NCBI GenBank assembly: GCA_963513935.1
Contig: OY740768.1
Coordinates: 13,003,993-13,067,992, forward strand
Reading direction: 5' to 3'
Source of the DNA: Aphrophora alni
Taxonomy: Eukaryota; Arthropoda; Insecta; Hemiptera; Aphrophoridae
DNA: 64,000 bases
In this document: positions 25,849 through 38,402 of the stretch, one piece after another
Position numbering within the stretch: position 1 is the stretch's first letter
Layout: every line of letters begins with the position of its first letter
Notes under the pieces: model-generated
Told to the model about the DNA's origin: nothing
The model's database searches: none
Seen by the model: only the letters and a program-made list of their open reading frames with translations
Program-made: the position numbers and the translations under genes

Positions 25849-26089
25849 GCATATTGAGCACTGTGATTATTGTATTAATAATCATTATTAGAAAAAAAAT
25901 AATTTACATTTTGTGTGATTCAAACAAGATAAAGTAAATAAACAAAAAAATTGAAAAATGTCATTTAATATAATTGCATTATAGTGTACTATATTTTATG
26001 CATATTGAGCACTGTGATTATTGTATTATTAATCATTATTATAAAAAATAATTTACATTTTGTGTTATTCAAACAAGATAAAGTACATA
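25849..26089 (+). repeat. Local tandem duplication, 151-bp offset
   Basis: Two near-identical 90-bp blocks (25849-25938 and 26000-26089), each beginning GCATATTGAGCACTGTGATT and ending CAAACAAGATAAAGTA, are separated by 61 bp of A+T-rich DNA. Confidence 0.85.
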
Positions 26090-26344
26090 TTATATTATAT
26101 AACTCTTGGGCAGCTATAAAAATGAATGGCTGATAAACTAATCCAAAAACAATTAGATCTACCATAAAACTTTTTTTTTGCATGGACCAGTATCTCTAAT
26201 CAAATAACTTGGATCAAGTAAACATAAATTCTCGTATACATGTAGTCTAGAGAAGCTGCATTACGGGTCAGAGAAAATTATGTTGAGTTTTTCGTTGACA
26301 TATTTATTTTTAAATCCAAAAGAGCATTTTTTTATGGTGTATCT

Positions 26345-26850
26345 GTAAAATTTTGGTTCAGTGCTGTTCTTTCTTTTGTTTTTCATGTTTTTTTGTGTTC
26401 TATTATTAATATATAAAATAATTAAAAATTCCGATTTTTTTCAAACTCTGCCTTAACGACTTGTATCAATATTTTCTTCCTTCCTCTACAGGAAAAAAAA
26501 TCGTTTTGGTATTTTCCAACGTTCTAAATTTTATTTTACTTTGATTACTGTTATAAATCTTCATTTTTACCAAAATTTAATTGACAACTGTTGCACTAAA
26601 TGTTGATCCAATGTTTCCTCTCACTTTATTTTAATATGAATAACTTTCTTTTGTTTTATTTTTAGTTCTTTTCTCTAAAGATTTTAGACTCCCCCCTTCA
26701 ATCAATTTAAAGTTTTAAAGTTTAATTTTAACTAAATTGAGAAGTTTTTCTTATAACTGGCAACTTTGTCTGAGACAAAAAAAAAGCTTATTATACTTCC
26801 ATCAATATTTGTTTTCTTTTGGATTTCAGAAAATAAATTTTTAAATAAAG
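26345..26850 (+). repeat. Family F repeat, copy 2 (uninterrupted)
   Basis: Counterpart of 23160-24370 without the CT/tail insertion. The 85-codon frame starting at 26766 lies mostly in this repeat and is not a gene. Confidence 0.5.
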
Positions 26851-27012
26851 CAGCTCATGTCATTACTATGGATTTCGATGCAATTCTTTTTTCAGTAAAA
26901 TCATTTTGTGTTCAACTTAAAAATTATTATAATATGATTTTAGTTTGTACATATTTTCACGGTATGTTACAGCTAATTTTTAATAATAATTGCATGTATA
27001 AGTTATCTACAG

Positions 27013-27182
27013 AATTAGTTTGAGTACAATCCTATGATTGTCTCATTATTTATATTTGTCGGCGAGTTTCGCAATTCGTCCAACTTCGAGAACTGTATTA
27101 AAGTAAGTCTCGAAACTCCGGAACGCCGACAGATATAATGAGACAATCCTAGGATTGGCAGAAGATTGTACTCAAACTAATT
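27013..27182. mobile_element. MITE-like element with long terminal inverted repeats
   Basis: The outer ends AATTAGTTTGAGTACAATC (27013-27031) and its complement (27164-27182) are exact. The symmetry continues inwards through ATTGTCTCATTAT, GTCGGCG and AGTTTCG with small gaps, so almost the whole 170 bp folds back. It is flanked by ACAG on both sides (27009-27012 and 27183-27186), a candidate 4-bp target duplication. No open frame. Confidence 0.8.
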
Positions 27183-27559
27183 ACAGCTACTACATGTGCG
27201 GCGCCATTTTGTTTGCTGATAGTACAAGGTCAGTCATATGACAGGATAATAAGTCCAATAAATGCATTCTAAAAATAATATATCGAGCTACAAATTTGTC
27301 TCAGGAGCCCTCTACATGATCTGTAAAAATTTAAGTTTAAAAAAGTTAAGGTGTTGATCCATCATCGTAAAGTAATAGAGGAACTACAATTAAAAACGAA
27401 TTGTGTGTTTCGAACGCAGGAAGGTACTAACCACATTCCACGAATGAAAGACTCAACATGTATAGGGTGTTTAAGTACTATTGTGCCACGGGTTAACATT
27501 ATTAAGTCATGTTCTTTTTCTTCTTTAATTAAAATGTTTTTACGACACGTTGTAACAAT

Positions 27560-27730
27560 TATTTGAAATATATGAGACAAAAAACGACAAAGGCAATGTG
27601 AACACATTTATTAAAGCATTTCTCGACTTATCAAAAACGTGGGATTATATTTAGAGACTTTTTTTATGGAAATGACACAAAGACGCAGTAATGACTACTA
27701 AAAAAAATAAAATAGTCAGTGATGGTTGTT
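27560..27730 (+). repeat. Family E repeat, copy 2
   Basis: Direct counterpart of 24955-25115, about 2.6 kb away. Confidence 0.55.
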
Positions 27731-28169
27731 ACCTATTACTTTTGCTTACATTTAAATATAAAATAAAGCTTTCTGACACTGAGGCATTGTAGCGTTAAAA
27801 ATACCATGGTTTATGCATGATATATGTGCGTGTAAAATGTTTTTGATTGAGGTTTTTGGAATATTTATGGTAAAACAAAATAGATGTCTAAATTTATCTA
27901 CATTTAATTGCAATAATTTATAAAGTTCAGCACAGTGGTATTATACCAACAATTTATAAAGTCGCATTCTTTAAAATAATCTATAGCTTTCTTACTTTAC
28001 TTATCACTTTTATACGTTCAAACTTCAAGGAAGCTGGAAAGTACGTTGATATATTATACTTAGTAATGTATAGTATTAAGGGTAAGCAATATCAGGACGA
28101 AACTGATCGATTCAGCTGTCTGTAAGTTTACAACTTCGATGGTGAAATGTTAATATAAACTGACGTAAA

Positions 28170-28380
28170 TAGGCAGGTTATAAACATCCAAACTGTTATT
28201 TATAGACAAAACAAATTTAAAATTGTCATATTAACTCTTAATATTTATATATGAAAACACTAATCTAAGTTGAAGTAGTTCCAATCTTTGTAATGATTTT
28301 TTGATTTCTATAATTATAAAGTAGAGATTTACTTTACATTTTATATTGTACACATGTGTCTACAATAAAAATAAGGTTGT
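28170..28380 (+). repeat. Family C repeat, copy 1
   Basis: Loosely matches 32790-33010: ACATCCAAACTGTTATTTAT near the start and TTAATATTTATATATGAAA further on. Confidence 0.35.
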
Positions 28381-28574
28381 CAGAAAGAAGATTTTAAATA
28401 TTTTGCATCTGTTTTCCTAGGCAATGTAAGATGGAGTCCTTAGAATCTGCCAACATTGTTTTCTTTTAACGTTTTAGAGAACCGCACGTCGAAAGGTTGA
28501 AGTTCAAAATGTTGTCTTATGTAAACAAAGCTTTTACCGAAAACTAATTCTAGCTTAATATCGATATTTTAATA

Positions 28575-28793
28575 AATGGTACAAATCAAATGTTGAATTA
28601 TGAAATCTGTCTTTAAATCTAATACATGATACAGCAAAGTAAACTGCATTAAGATTATCAGTACAAAATGTATTCAAAGCCATGAACTCAACGTTGAGAC
28701 TTTAATTGAAATTGTTAATAATTTATTGCGAGATATGGATCCACACGATATCACAAGTAATGTTTGGTTTATCGAAGAGTTTAAATAATAAAC
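28575..28793 (+). pseudogene. Coding-like transposon fragment, paralogue of 61478-61695
   Basis: An open frame runs from 28630 (after a TGA) to TAA at 28786-28788. Its C-terminal part reads LIEIVNNLLRDMDPHDI, then TSNVWFIEEFK. The minus strand of 61478-61695 encodes the same C-terminus with few changes, followed likewise by TAA TAA. It looks like the 3' end of a mobile-element open reading frame; I cannot name the protein family. Confidence 0.6.
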
Positions 28794-29314
28794 CCAGAGT
28801 TTTTGAAGGGATTCTCCCTTTTAAAAACAAAGACAGATTCTAACTGATAACGTAATCAATGATACATTGAATACGTCTTTATTTGGTTGAACTCTATTTA
28901 AACATGTCGTAAACAATTAAACTCTTTATAATCTCGAAGTAACATAAGCTCTTTTATACTAGCACATACCTTGTTCCTTGAAGCTTGTTTCCAGATATTT
29001 CCAGTATTAATGTCCACCTATGATTGTGTTTTATATTTATTTCCACTGATTTCGCCATTTTATATTTCCATACTCCATTTAAATACCTAACAAAGATAAA
29101 ATATATATTTACAATAAAATAATCTACAAACACTATAATAATATCTACAACTATAACAACAACAATATATAAAAACACACACACACATCTAACAATTAAA
29201 CAATTTTATAAACTGTGATAAATAACATTCACTTGGAATGAACTTTTGTGGAGACTTCAATCATCAAATTACAGAAAAAACGCAATCTTTCAAACAAGCA
29301 ATTTATTTGCAAGA

Positions 29315-29346
29315 CGACGTTTCGATGACTAGGTTGTCATCCTCAA
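29315..29346 (-). repeat. Hairpin-GAAAC motif, copy 8 (best stem)
   Basis: The minus strand reads TTGAGGATGACAACCTAGTC, then ATCGAAACGTCG. GATGAC and GTCATC form a perfect 6-bp stem with a 6-nt loop directly before GAAACG. The flank GATTGAAGTCTCC is shared with the copy near 36817. Confidence 0.75.
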
Positions 29347-29934
29347 TTGGTATATGTGCACATATCTTTTGGCATTGAACTACAATACAACCCGCGTGAA
29401 GCATTGACCTTGTCTCTTGTAGTTCAGTGTCACAAAGATCCATATAACAATTAATTGAAGATGGTGACTTAATCATTTTAAACGTCGTCTTGACGTCATG
29501 AAAGTGAGTGTTCTGGATTTTTTTTTTATTTTACCTAATTTAGTAACATCATTTAAAATGAAAGGCATCTCAGTGTCCTTCTTTGAGACTGTAATTGTCT
29601 TTATTTTTCTGTGTTGATTAAAAGATTCCCGACAAGACAATAAGATTGAAAACAACTCAATGGATTAGTTACTACACCTAAGTGCTTAATAAACCGTTTG
29701 CAAACACTTAAGCTTTACTTCTGGTATTAGTCATTTTAATTTAAGTTACACGTGTGCAACTTCAAATTTATTTATCTAATGTATTACTGCAATATAGAAT
29801 GCAACTACAGCTAATATTGTAAAATACATAGATATTAGCATTCAGAGTATTTTAATAACTATTAATATTGGTGAAAACAGTTTTCCTTGTGCATCATACG
29901 AACGTTTATATGAAATAAACAATTTCCAATAAAA

Positions 29935-30090
29935 GAAAGGTGCAATCTTCAAGAGAGAGTAAAGAGAGCGGAGATAAATTTAAAAAGACTTTTAAAACCT
30001 ACTTTGAAATTCAGATATCTGGGTCTGAACTAAAACAGGATGGAATTGTAAGTGTGCATACTGTGATATTGTAGCAAGGGTCATACAGGG
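29935..30090 (+). repeat. Family D repeat, copy 1 (inverted partner of 33060-33235)
   Basis: The complement of this stretch shares AGATATCTGAATTTCAA, CATCTCC-like and CTTGAAGAT blocks, in order, with 33060-33235. Confidence 0.55.
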
Positions 30091-30180
30091 TGACTAAAAA
30101 GAAACTTGCTTTCCCTCACCCCCCCCCCTTTAACTTTAACTTTGTTATTAATCAAGATAGCTAAATACGGTTTTCACCAA

Positions 30181-30698
30181 TCTTCTTTGAAGTGAGGGGC
30201 TGTTTCTATGATTTAGCGATTTTCAATTTTGGATTTCAAGAAGTGGGAGAAAAAAGAGTAAGTCAAATATTTTAAATGACATTGGGTGATCATTTTACAG
30301 AACAAACTACATTTTTTAGACCACTGTAAGTAAAATGGCTGCCGTTAATGTGATTGTATTACGATAACAACAAAACTACATCTTCCCAATTTAACTTTAT
30401 TGATACTTAAAAATCGCCTTACGTAAGAGAGAATACTTCAATACGTCGTAACTTTGGGTTTTTGATCTTTCAAGAATAGTATCTACAGTCACGTGATACC
30501 TTTATAAGGTCTTGGTTTAACGAGACAAGTGAAACAAAATTAATACCATCCAAATCAAAATGACGTCTAAAAACTTTATTGTATTAAGGTAGATAAAAAT
30601 TCAAATCTATTTATATTGTATAACCTACTTTCCCACCCCTTCAAGTATGAAATTGAAAACGTAGGTTTATAGAATCAACCTCTCACTACAAAAGAAGG
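30181..30698. repeat. Large fold-back element with family G interior
   Basis: Arms 30181-30247 and 30632-30698 are diverged inverted copies (TCTTCTTTGAAGTGAGGGG against the complement of CCTCTCACTACAAAAGAAGG). The interior 30195-30440 is a direct relative of 22485-22760. Symmetry may continue a further 60 bp outwards on both sides. Confidence 0.55.
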
Positions 30699-31239
30699 AT
30701 TCTTCAATCAGTGATTATCTATCATTAGTAACAAAATCATACATCAATGTTTTTACCCATCACATAACTTTCCCTATACTACGTATATGTGAGAAATTAA
30801 AACCAAATATTTAAGAACATAACCTCAAAGGGGGAAAAAAAAAAACACCGACCCGTCCATTTATCCCAGCATTCTGCTTCAATTAAAGAAACAGTTTTGT
30901 TAAACTATCTATGTGAGTTCAATATGTAAACCAATTGTTCTAGAATAATAGTGAAAACAAAATGGCGTTTAAAAAGTTTTGACTTTTAATTAAAGTTTTG
31001 ACTTTAATTTGAAATAAAAACTTTAAGTTTGCAATTAATTTTAAGTGCAAAGCTTATTTTGTAGTAAGTAAATGTAGAGACAATAAAGTAAAGCAAAACC
31101 ATAGATTTTGTGTTGCCTTGAATTCTTGTTGTAACAGATTAAAATTCCTTCAGAAGAGAAAACACGTTTAAAGTTAAATTTCGTCTTTCAAATAAAGAAT
31201 TTTAAACAGTATTCTCCTTTAAGATAATTACACTGTGGC

Positions 31240-31490
31240 GTGGAAATTATTTCTTACATACCTTGCGTCATCCCCCCCCCCATATTAACAACGTTATAAC
31301 CAAACACAACACAAAGTACTTTGTCATCTATTATAGCAATTCAAATTTAATGAAATAATTCCTATTGCAAGCTTCTGTATTCATCATGTATATATAGCAT
31401 TTGTTTTGTCAATAACACATCTTAATAAAGTTTCATTAACATCTGTTGAAATTTTGAAATTAATTACAATGTAAGGTTATACAAAGGTCG
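31240..31490 (+). repeat. Dispersed repeat family B, copy 2
   Basis: It has a C-run block, AGCAATTCAAATTTAATG, TTGTTTTGTCAATAACACAT, then ACATCTGTTGAAAT and AAGGTTATA. Confidence 0.6.
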
Positions 31491-32404
31491 TAGTTATAAA
31501 CTTATCAGCTGTTATTCCTGTATAGAATTTGTATTTGTATCAATATTGTACAAATTGTCTTATATTTTAAATTTTCATTTATTTCAAGTTGCATAGGGTT
31601 TTTACATAACACTCTCACTGTTTTGATCTCTGATTCTTTCAAAACCTTTCTTATAACTTGTGTATACCATTAATAAAATATAAACAGTAGTCGAATCATT
31701 TACTCTTTCAACGAATTGGATCACTGGCCATCGAGGCCCATTAGTGGAATGGATAAAGATAGGGTTTTCGTACAGTATACAGCACGATATTTACAACCAT
31801 TGTGATCCGAATGAATGGTAAATTACAATCACAATGTAAGAAGCTCGTATAAAGCAATAAAATTTGTTACTTATCCCTGTAAGTATATGTTACTTTTTCG
31901 TATATGAATGGTATTGTCGGGTTTCGCTAGACATTGGGCTTACAAGAGTAATTTATTGAATGTAATAAAACATCCATTGTAGTATACTGTTCATAAAATC
32001 ACTGTATTAACTAAAGAACAGCTGATTAACTTCCTCCTACAATATTACACACTGAGATACTGTTGACAAACGTATATTTGAGAGTCTATTACAAACAGGA
32101 AATTGAAAAACATCTAAACTAGTTGCAGTACGTTTAGGAAATATGGCCTCGTTATATTTGTTGTATATAAAATTAAATTTTTGTATGGCAAATATAGATA
32201 AAAACCTAATACAAACACAACATAGAGCGGAAATGGAGAAGCGTATTGGGGGGAGAGATTTAGCAATCAAAGTCAAACACGTCCTGCATGATCTCTTTAC
32301 AGTCTTTTAATGTGTGGTCAGCATATTGGGTTACCGACGCTGTAGTTGTACTCTTCGCAATCATAAATTACCTCCAATTTTAACCTCACAATGATGGGCT
32401 AACG

Positions 32405-32502
32405 CCGTAACTTTTTGACCATCATAATGAAAATGTGTATATCCAGCTAACTACCCTCGGAATTGAAAAGCCCGTATTTACTAAAACTGTGCCCCTGGTA
32501 GC
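32405..32502 (+). repeat. Dispersed family A, outer fragment, copy 7
   Basis: Only the outer end is left: GAAAATGTGTATATCCAGCT, CCTCGGAATTG, AAGCCCGTATTTACT, then TGTGCCCCTG. Confidence 0.6.
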
Positions 32503-32789
32503 TCTTGAGCTTCTATATAAATGTAATCTGTTACAACAAGACTTTAAGAAAACCTGAAATTTGCTTCTTCTTTACTTTATTGTGTCTGTGTTTATTTAAA
32601 AGGAAATGAGTTTTCAAAACGTAAAGTCGAAAACAAAATAATCTAAAATTATATTAACGAGAATAAGTTATAACTAATTATTTTTAATTACTTTATGTAA
32701 AAGCTTCATACCATAAAGATTTTTCTAATCCTTTCTTACGTCTTTCTTATAGAAATATAAAGATAAATTTAAGTAATAGGATGTAAATG

Positions 32790-33010
32790 TTAATACACAT
32801 CCGAACTATTATTATAGAAAATTAATATTGTCAGTATTACTTAAAGATATTTATATATGAAAGAGAGGGAAAACACTACATCAAACTCAAGTAATTGAAA
32901 ACCGTCAATAGTTATTATTATATGACTTCTATTAATTATAAATTGGAGTTTTCTTTCAAACTTACTGTATCATAAATAGTATGTGTCTAATATGAAATAT
33001 AAAATTGTCA
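32790..33010 (+). repeat. Family C repeat, copy 2
   Basis: Loose counterpart of 28170-28380; A+T-rich, so similarity is hard to judge by eye. Confidence 0.35.
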
Positions 33011-33059
33011 TAAATGAAATCTTAAGTGCTTCCACGTGGTTCTCTAGACACTATGTTGT

Positions 33060-33235
33060 ACACCCTTGAAAAATAAATACATCCCTTGTCAGATATTACT
33101 ATACCGTAGGATGCACTTAGAATTCAATTTAACCCCACTTTAAATCAGTTTAGACAGAGATATCTGAATTTCAAGTATGTTTCTAAACTCTTATAAAACT
33201 CATCTCCACCTCTTGAAGATCACTCCTTGTTTTTA
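33060..33235 (-). repeat. Family D repeat, copy 2
   Basis: Inverted relative of 29935-30090; AGATATCTGAATTTCAA is the best-kept block. Confidence 0.55.
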
Positions 33236-33620
33236 TTACTCTGCAATTTTCTCGCACGTGAGTTAAAATTAAAAGTAACATTCCATTAAGATCCTAAATT
33301 CTTAGGTAACCCATCAAAGCTAACGTAACATTCGTCATGGTGTTACAGTATCACGTACACAACAATGATCACTTCCCCAATACCCATTCATTGACTGTCG
33401 CCTGATATTAAACATTCCTGACATATTCAATAATGTGCTACGTGACGTCATTTCCAAGAGACTTTAACAGAGGGTAATATTTTACACTTAAAACTAGTTA
33501 AGGTTGCTACTTTTGTTTTGAAATAATCACAGATATTTTTAATTATAAACTATTATTGAGAATTTAATAGAATAAAACTTGAACACAAATTCTAGCAAAA
33601 AGGTCGTTTATTTATTCAAA

Positions 33621-33651
33621 CTAGTTTCAACGACAAAGTCAGCATCATCAG
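33621..33651 (-). repeat. Hairpin-GAAAC motif, copy 9
   Basis: The minus strand reads CTGATGATGCTGACTTTG, then TCGTTGAAACTAG. It is closely related to the copy at 7118. Confidence 0.65.
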
Positions 33652-34239
33652 TGATGTACGAGCTACAATAACTATATTTTTTAATATTACCCAAAGCTTA
33701 GGACAGACTGACAGCTAAATTATATTTAAAACGTTGGTCAGCTCTGAAACCAAATTAAAATATTAATTAGCACTAATATTATGAAAGTATTGTAGACGAA
33801 CATGCATATAATATTACAAATACAATGTAACTACACATAAGTTTACACTAATACAAAATCATAATTAGTTATATTCCATCTCTTAATTAATTTTTATGAT
33901 TTATAAACGTCAGTAAACACAGTATATTACCAACTTCAATTGTACAATATATCTGTAATTTTTTCTTTATATTATTATAATTAAAATAGGATGTATTAGT
34001 GTGAGTAAAATCAACTATTTTTACTGCTCTCTGTCAATTATATTTTTATTGTGTAAATTGTTTTTGGTAGTAATATCTCCAATACAGGCTGTGCCTACAG
34101 GAGTACAGTGTTTCGTATGCGTTTTAAATTACAATTATTTAAAACAAATATATCGAGTTTAAGACAATGTTTTCAGTACTTGATATTGACTCTGAATTGG
34201 TGACCTTTCAATATTTTCAATTAAAAACCTTTATTAGTT

Positions 34240-34510
34240 ATCAGTAACCTTTCCTCCCCATCTCCCCTTGTTGACACCCACTGTAGTTTATTAACCACTA
34301 CGTTATTAATGAAATACATCACAAATTATAGCAATTCCAATTTAATCAAATTAATTCTGATTGCAAGGTTTTGATCAAAGTATTCTCTTGTACTCTACAT
34401 TTGTAATTAGTACATATTCATCTTGTTTATATATGACACTGACTTTGTCAATAACACACCTTCACAAGTTTAATTAATATCTGTTGACATTATTACAATT
34501 TAAGGTTAGA
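34240..34510 (+). repeat. Dispersed repeat family B, copy 3
   Basis: It has ATTATAGCAATTCCAATTTA, TCTGATTGCAAGG, GACTTTGTCAATAACACACC and TTAATATCTGTTGACAT. Also present is the C-rich CCTCCCCATCTCCCC upstream block. Confidence 0.65.
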
Positions 34511-34929
34511 TAACAGTTACACCTATTCCCAAAAAGATATTACACTAAATTTAACCGTCGAAGTTGCAATTTTTAAAACATGTACTCCACGTAACGTAAG
34601 CTTCAAAATATTTCTAAGTTTTTTGAATGAAATGAAAATGTTACAGCCGTCTAATTGGAGAGTCCCTGAACAGATTATGGTCGATTTTTTCATTATAAAC
34701 ATAGGAAATGGTTTTAATAATTGAATACACCAAAATCTTTAGAGCTTCGGTGAGACACATTTGTTCACACATCAACTCATCTGTGTAATGTTAGTCAAAG
34801 TTTCTAAACAATTAGTTAGAATATACACTGGCGAACCGACTATTTTATCTGATACAATAATAATGATGAGGTGAAGAAAAAGTAGTAGACACATACATTT
34901 TCTTGCACTTCAACTTCTCTTTTTACCCT

Positions 34930-35140
34930 TTATTGTTTAACGACGAAAAACCTTGCAATAACCATCGCGTTATAAAAAAAAAAAAAAGAAGAAGAAAAAA
35001 TGTATATATTGGACCCCTATCCATCGAATACTTTAATAGCTTCAGGAACAGAACCAGAGTTTGTCAAGAAAGACAAAAAGGGAATTAACCAAAACCAAGA
35101 TCCAGCTAGAATCCTTCGGGGTATAGGAGAGGTGCTGTGA
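34930..35140 (+). repeat. Dispersed family A, single half, copy 8
   Basis: It has TGTTTAACGACGAAAAACC, ATCGCGTTATAAAAA, TCGAATACTTTAATAGCTTC and GAACCAGAGTTTGTCAAG, then AAGATCCAGCTAGAATCC. The MATGAAAGAG block is lost. Confidence 0.65.
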
Positions 35141-36002
35141 AGTCATTGCCATTAATACAGCTTACGTTAGCTACAGTGACCTACCTGAACTAGAGCTTGT
35201 TACTGTGGGGAGAAATTAAATTTAGTTGGTGTATCGGTGCCCTTATCTTGCAGCAATTAAAAAATCGTCAGGAGTTAAACAGACATTAAATAAAAACATG
35301 AAGAAACAAATTTTAATAATGATTTTAAATAATTAAATGTATTAAAATTTTTTATTGTTTGTCAAACTTATCATTTGATATTTGTAATACTAATTTGTTG
35401 AGTCACGATTACCATCGTAAAAATAAAAATAAAATTTAGTTTTATTTAATAAATGCGTGAGTTAGTAGTCACTACTTAGACTACTTACGATTAAGGGATT
35501 AAAGTGCACCACTAAGTCGCTAAGTAAACCCTAAGTCTGCTTGGTTTGGATTTACTTCTAAGTTAAAAGGTCAAACTAAAATTGATGTTTCTTTTGCTTC
35601 GTAAGATGTGAACTTCACAGGTGTTTATAGTTTTATTACATTTGATTAGATATTTTGTCGTGGTTAAATAAAGTAATTTTAAAGCAATAAAGTCATATAA
35701 CAGACTTTGTATGAGTATTTATATTACATAATTCTATAAAGTTGTGTTCATATTTCATTATAAGAACTTTAAATGTTACGTGAAGAAAAAACCAACACTG
35801 TTATAAATAAGTCTATCCCCACAACCGATTTTGACTTGTACATCTCATTTGCAAATAATTGCATCAAGTCGCAAGATATCAGTTTGTCACCTTCTCACAT
35901 GTTGCACTTCAATACAGAAGCCTCAAAGTAGGGTGGGGGGCTGTCGCGCCTTTTGTACACTTTGAACCTTCATAAGATCATGATAAGAACACTTCCTGAA
36001 TT

Positions 36003-36302
36003 GATCTGATGAAGGAAAGGATAGAAAGTATACAGGAAGAAAGATCTGAAGAGTGATTACATATCCCAATACTTCTAAATAGATATCTTTCGGCTTTAGG
36101 GAAACGAGAGCTAAGTGATTTTGTGATGGGTAGAGAAGATCAAGAATGGAATGTCAGAAGCAAACAACTTAGAACTTGAGAAGCAATTCTTGATTTTTTG
36201 AGATATGACAAAAGAAGAGTTAGTTTTGGTAGAGTAAGAATGAAGTACTGGATGAGATGTTGGGTAGAAATGAGGTCTAGTAATAACTGCTATATGATAT
36301 AA
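36003..36302 (+). pseudogene. Decayed coding-like frame, unrecognised
   Basis: One plus-strand frame of 100 codons is interrupted only by two TGA codons (after about codon 18 and codon 57) and ends at TAA. Residues between the stops look protein-like: GKRELSDFVMGREDQEWNV, then RYDKRRVSFGRVRMKYWMR. The frame is rich in Arg, Glu, Lys and Trp, and the DNA is richer in G and A than its surroundings. It is probably a transposon or retro-pseudogene remnant; I recognise no family. Confidence 0.45.
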
Positions 36303-36483
36303 ACTTTATATTTCAGAATAATATTTCTTTAAATGTCTTATAAATGTTTATAGCATAATTAAACATTGAATGGCTACATCGAGTGTCTACGATTTACTTT
36401 TAATAATAGGTTACAAATTTTGGTTCTTCCAATAGTGTTGTGTCATGAAGGTCAAGAGTGGTTTGTTTTCTTCTTCCCTATTC

Positions 36484-36486
<3 letters not shown>

Positions 36487-36542
<56 letters not shown>
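36487..36542. repeat. (TA)28 microsatellite
   Basis: Uninterrupted TA dinucleotides over 56 bp. Confidence 0.98.
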
Positions 36543-36544
<2 letters not shown>

Positions 36545-36816
36545 CGTTGGAATAAGTTAATATGTTAAACTATTAAAGTAAAGAGTAAAATAATTTTATT
36601 TTTCAAGCATACATGCAGGAAGTAAAATAGTTTACGTACTGCTTAAAAAGAGAATAGTAATATTTAATCTTTGTAAGTAGTAGAAAATAGAAATTGTTTA
36701 TCTTCTTGTCAAAACACATATAAAATTGATTTGAATGAATGATCAACACTTACGAAAACTTCAATCACCAAGTTAAAGCAAACAATTTTACACAACAAAA
36801 ATTTTATTTTTAGCTT

Positions 36817-36847
36817 GATGCCTTTTAAATGACTTAGTCATTATCAG
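36817..36847 (-). repeat. Hairpin-GAAAC motif, copy 10
   Basis: The minus strand reads CTGATAATGACTAAGTCATT, then TAAAAGGC. The stem AATGAC/GTCATT is perfect, but the GAAAC box has decayed to TAAAAG. Confidence 0.6.
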
Positions 36848-37082
36848 TTGTTACATATGAGTAAATCAGCTGATACTTTGTTGTGCAACAGCTAATGATT
36901 TCAACATTTAAACGACGTCTAGTTTCTAATAAAGTAATTGTTGTCGATAATTGTGTTTTCTTTCATTTCGTGATGTACAAAATTGTGAAAATTTAAGTTT
37001 GATTTCCAAAGTTTTTGTAATTTTTGCAAGTACCATAGATGATATTGAATGAGTGAATTTACTTGTTTTATAGAAACCTCTC

Positions 37083-37322
37083 AGGCGTTCACTTTAGCTA
37101 ATATGGGCTTGGCAATCCCAAGTACCCCAGCTGGGTCTACACATTTTTTCATGCGGTCTTTAGTTAGATTCATTTTTTTCTAATGTCTCTCTAGACCAAC
37201 TCTTGTTCTTCTCCGTTCATGAGACTATTATAGTGTAAGAGGGCTAAGAGTCTATATTTATTGCTCTTTTCTTCTTTGTTTTATAGGATCAAAAGATTTC
37301 GCCTTTAAACAACCAAACAACA
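37083..37322 (-). repeat. Dispersed family A, single half, copy 9
   Basis: It has CTCTCAGGCGTTCACTTTAG (outer end), GGGCTTGGCAATCCCAAG, GACCAACTCTTGTTCTTCTC and GAGTCTATATTTATTGCTC, with an inner end reading TTTCGCCTTTAAACAACC. Outer and inner boundaries are both visible. Confidence 0.75.
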
Positions 37323-37523
37323 AGAAAAAACTCTCCGTATTGTTTTTATTTTTTAAGATTTCTTTGTTTTGGTTGTATTATTATGTGATTGATGGTTTCC
37401 AGGAAAGAGTCAGTTTAAAAGCACAGCATACTTTCTTTTTTAATTTTTCTATTATATTGTATTGTGGTCAGATGTTATTTGTCTACACAGGACAAAAAGT
37501 GAGAAAGAAAGACCGCTTTAACA

Positions 37524-37769
37524 TATGACCAATGAAACAAATTTATCGGTCCACTAGTTTGAACTGTAGGCTAGTTGCACGGACTACATACAACTAAAAG
37601 ACATTACAAAGAACGCTTTTGGAAATTTCCACAGAACACTTTAATATATGACCAATGAAAAGAATTTATCGGTCCACTAGTTTAAGCTGTAGGCTACTTG
37701 CACGGATTAAATAAAACTGAAAGACATTACAAAGAACGCTGTGGAAATTTCCACAGAACACTTTAATAT
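37524..37769 (+). repeat. Tandem duplication, 123-bp unit
   Basis: TATGACCAATGAAA..TTTATCGGTCCACTAG and GACATTACAAAGAACGCT, then GGAAATTTCCACAGAACAC, occur twice at a 123-bp offset (37524 and 37647). The copies differ by scattered substitutions. Confidence 0.9.
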
Positions 37770-37779
37770 AGATTTTCTT

Positions 37780-37990
37780 TTCATTAAATAATTGTTTTTG
37801 ATCAATTATGTGTGAGAAACTAAACAGTTTCCAACCACAAAGCTTTCATATTCCGAACAAACATATGAAAACGCCTGTTTATATTTTTATATGCAACCCT
37901 AATTATAACTAATTACATCGTAATAAAACCCAACACAATGCTTCAATACATTTCTTTAATTGAAAACCAATTCAATGATTCCATTCATAG
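37780..37990 (+). repeat. Repeat family H, copy 1 (unoccupied site)
   Basis: It matches 55540-55985: AACAAAGCTTTCATA-like, ATATGCAACCCTAATTA, ACTAATTACATCGTAATAAA. It lacks the fold-back insertion found in the other copy. Confidence 0.6.
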
Positions 37991-38402
37991 CTTGTAAAAT
38001 ATAGCCATGTGTTCAAAGTGTTCATGTTAATTAAAAATGAAAAATTAATGAAATTCCATTACTCAGGAAATTGTATTACTTTATAAAAATAAAGTATGAA
38101 AAGAGAAAACTTGAGAATTGGAAAATAAATTGTAAGAATTTTTATTAGTTTCTAAAACACAGAAATCGTCACTGTTACTTTAATTTACGTTTGTTAAAGT
38201 AATTGTTTAATATATCCTTTGATTTCTATTAAAAAATATACAAAATATGAAATATTCGGCATGTAGGTGTTACGGCAGGACATGTATTAATTTTTTTCTG
38301 TATTGTAGGTATCCACTTGTTTATCGCCCTCGACCTTGACATTGACATAACCGGTAGCCGATTTGCGATATTGCAACTTGTATGATTCATATCCAATTCT
38401 CC

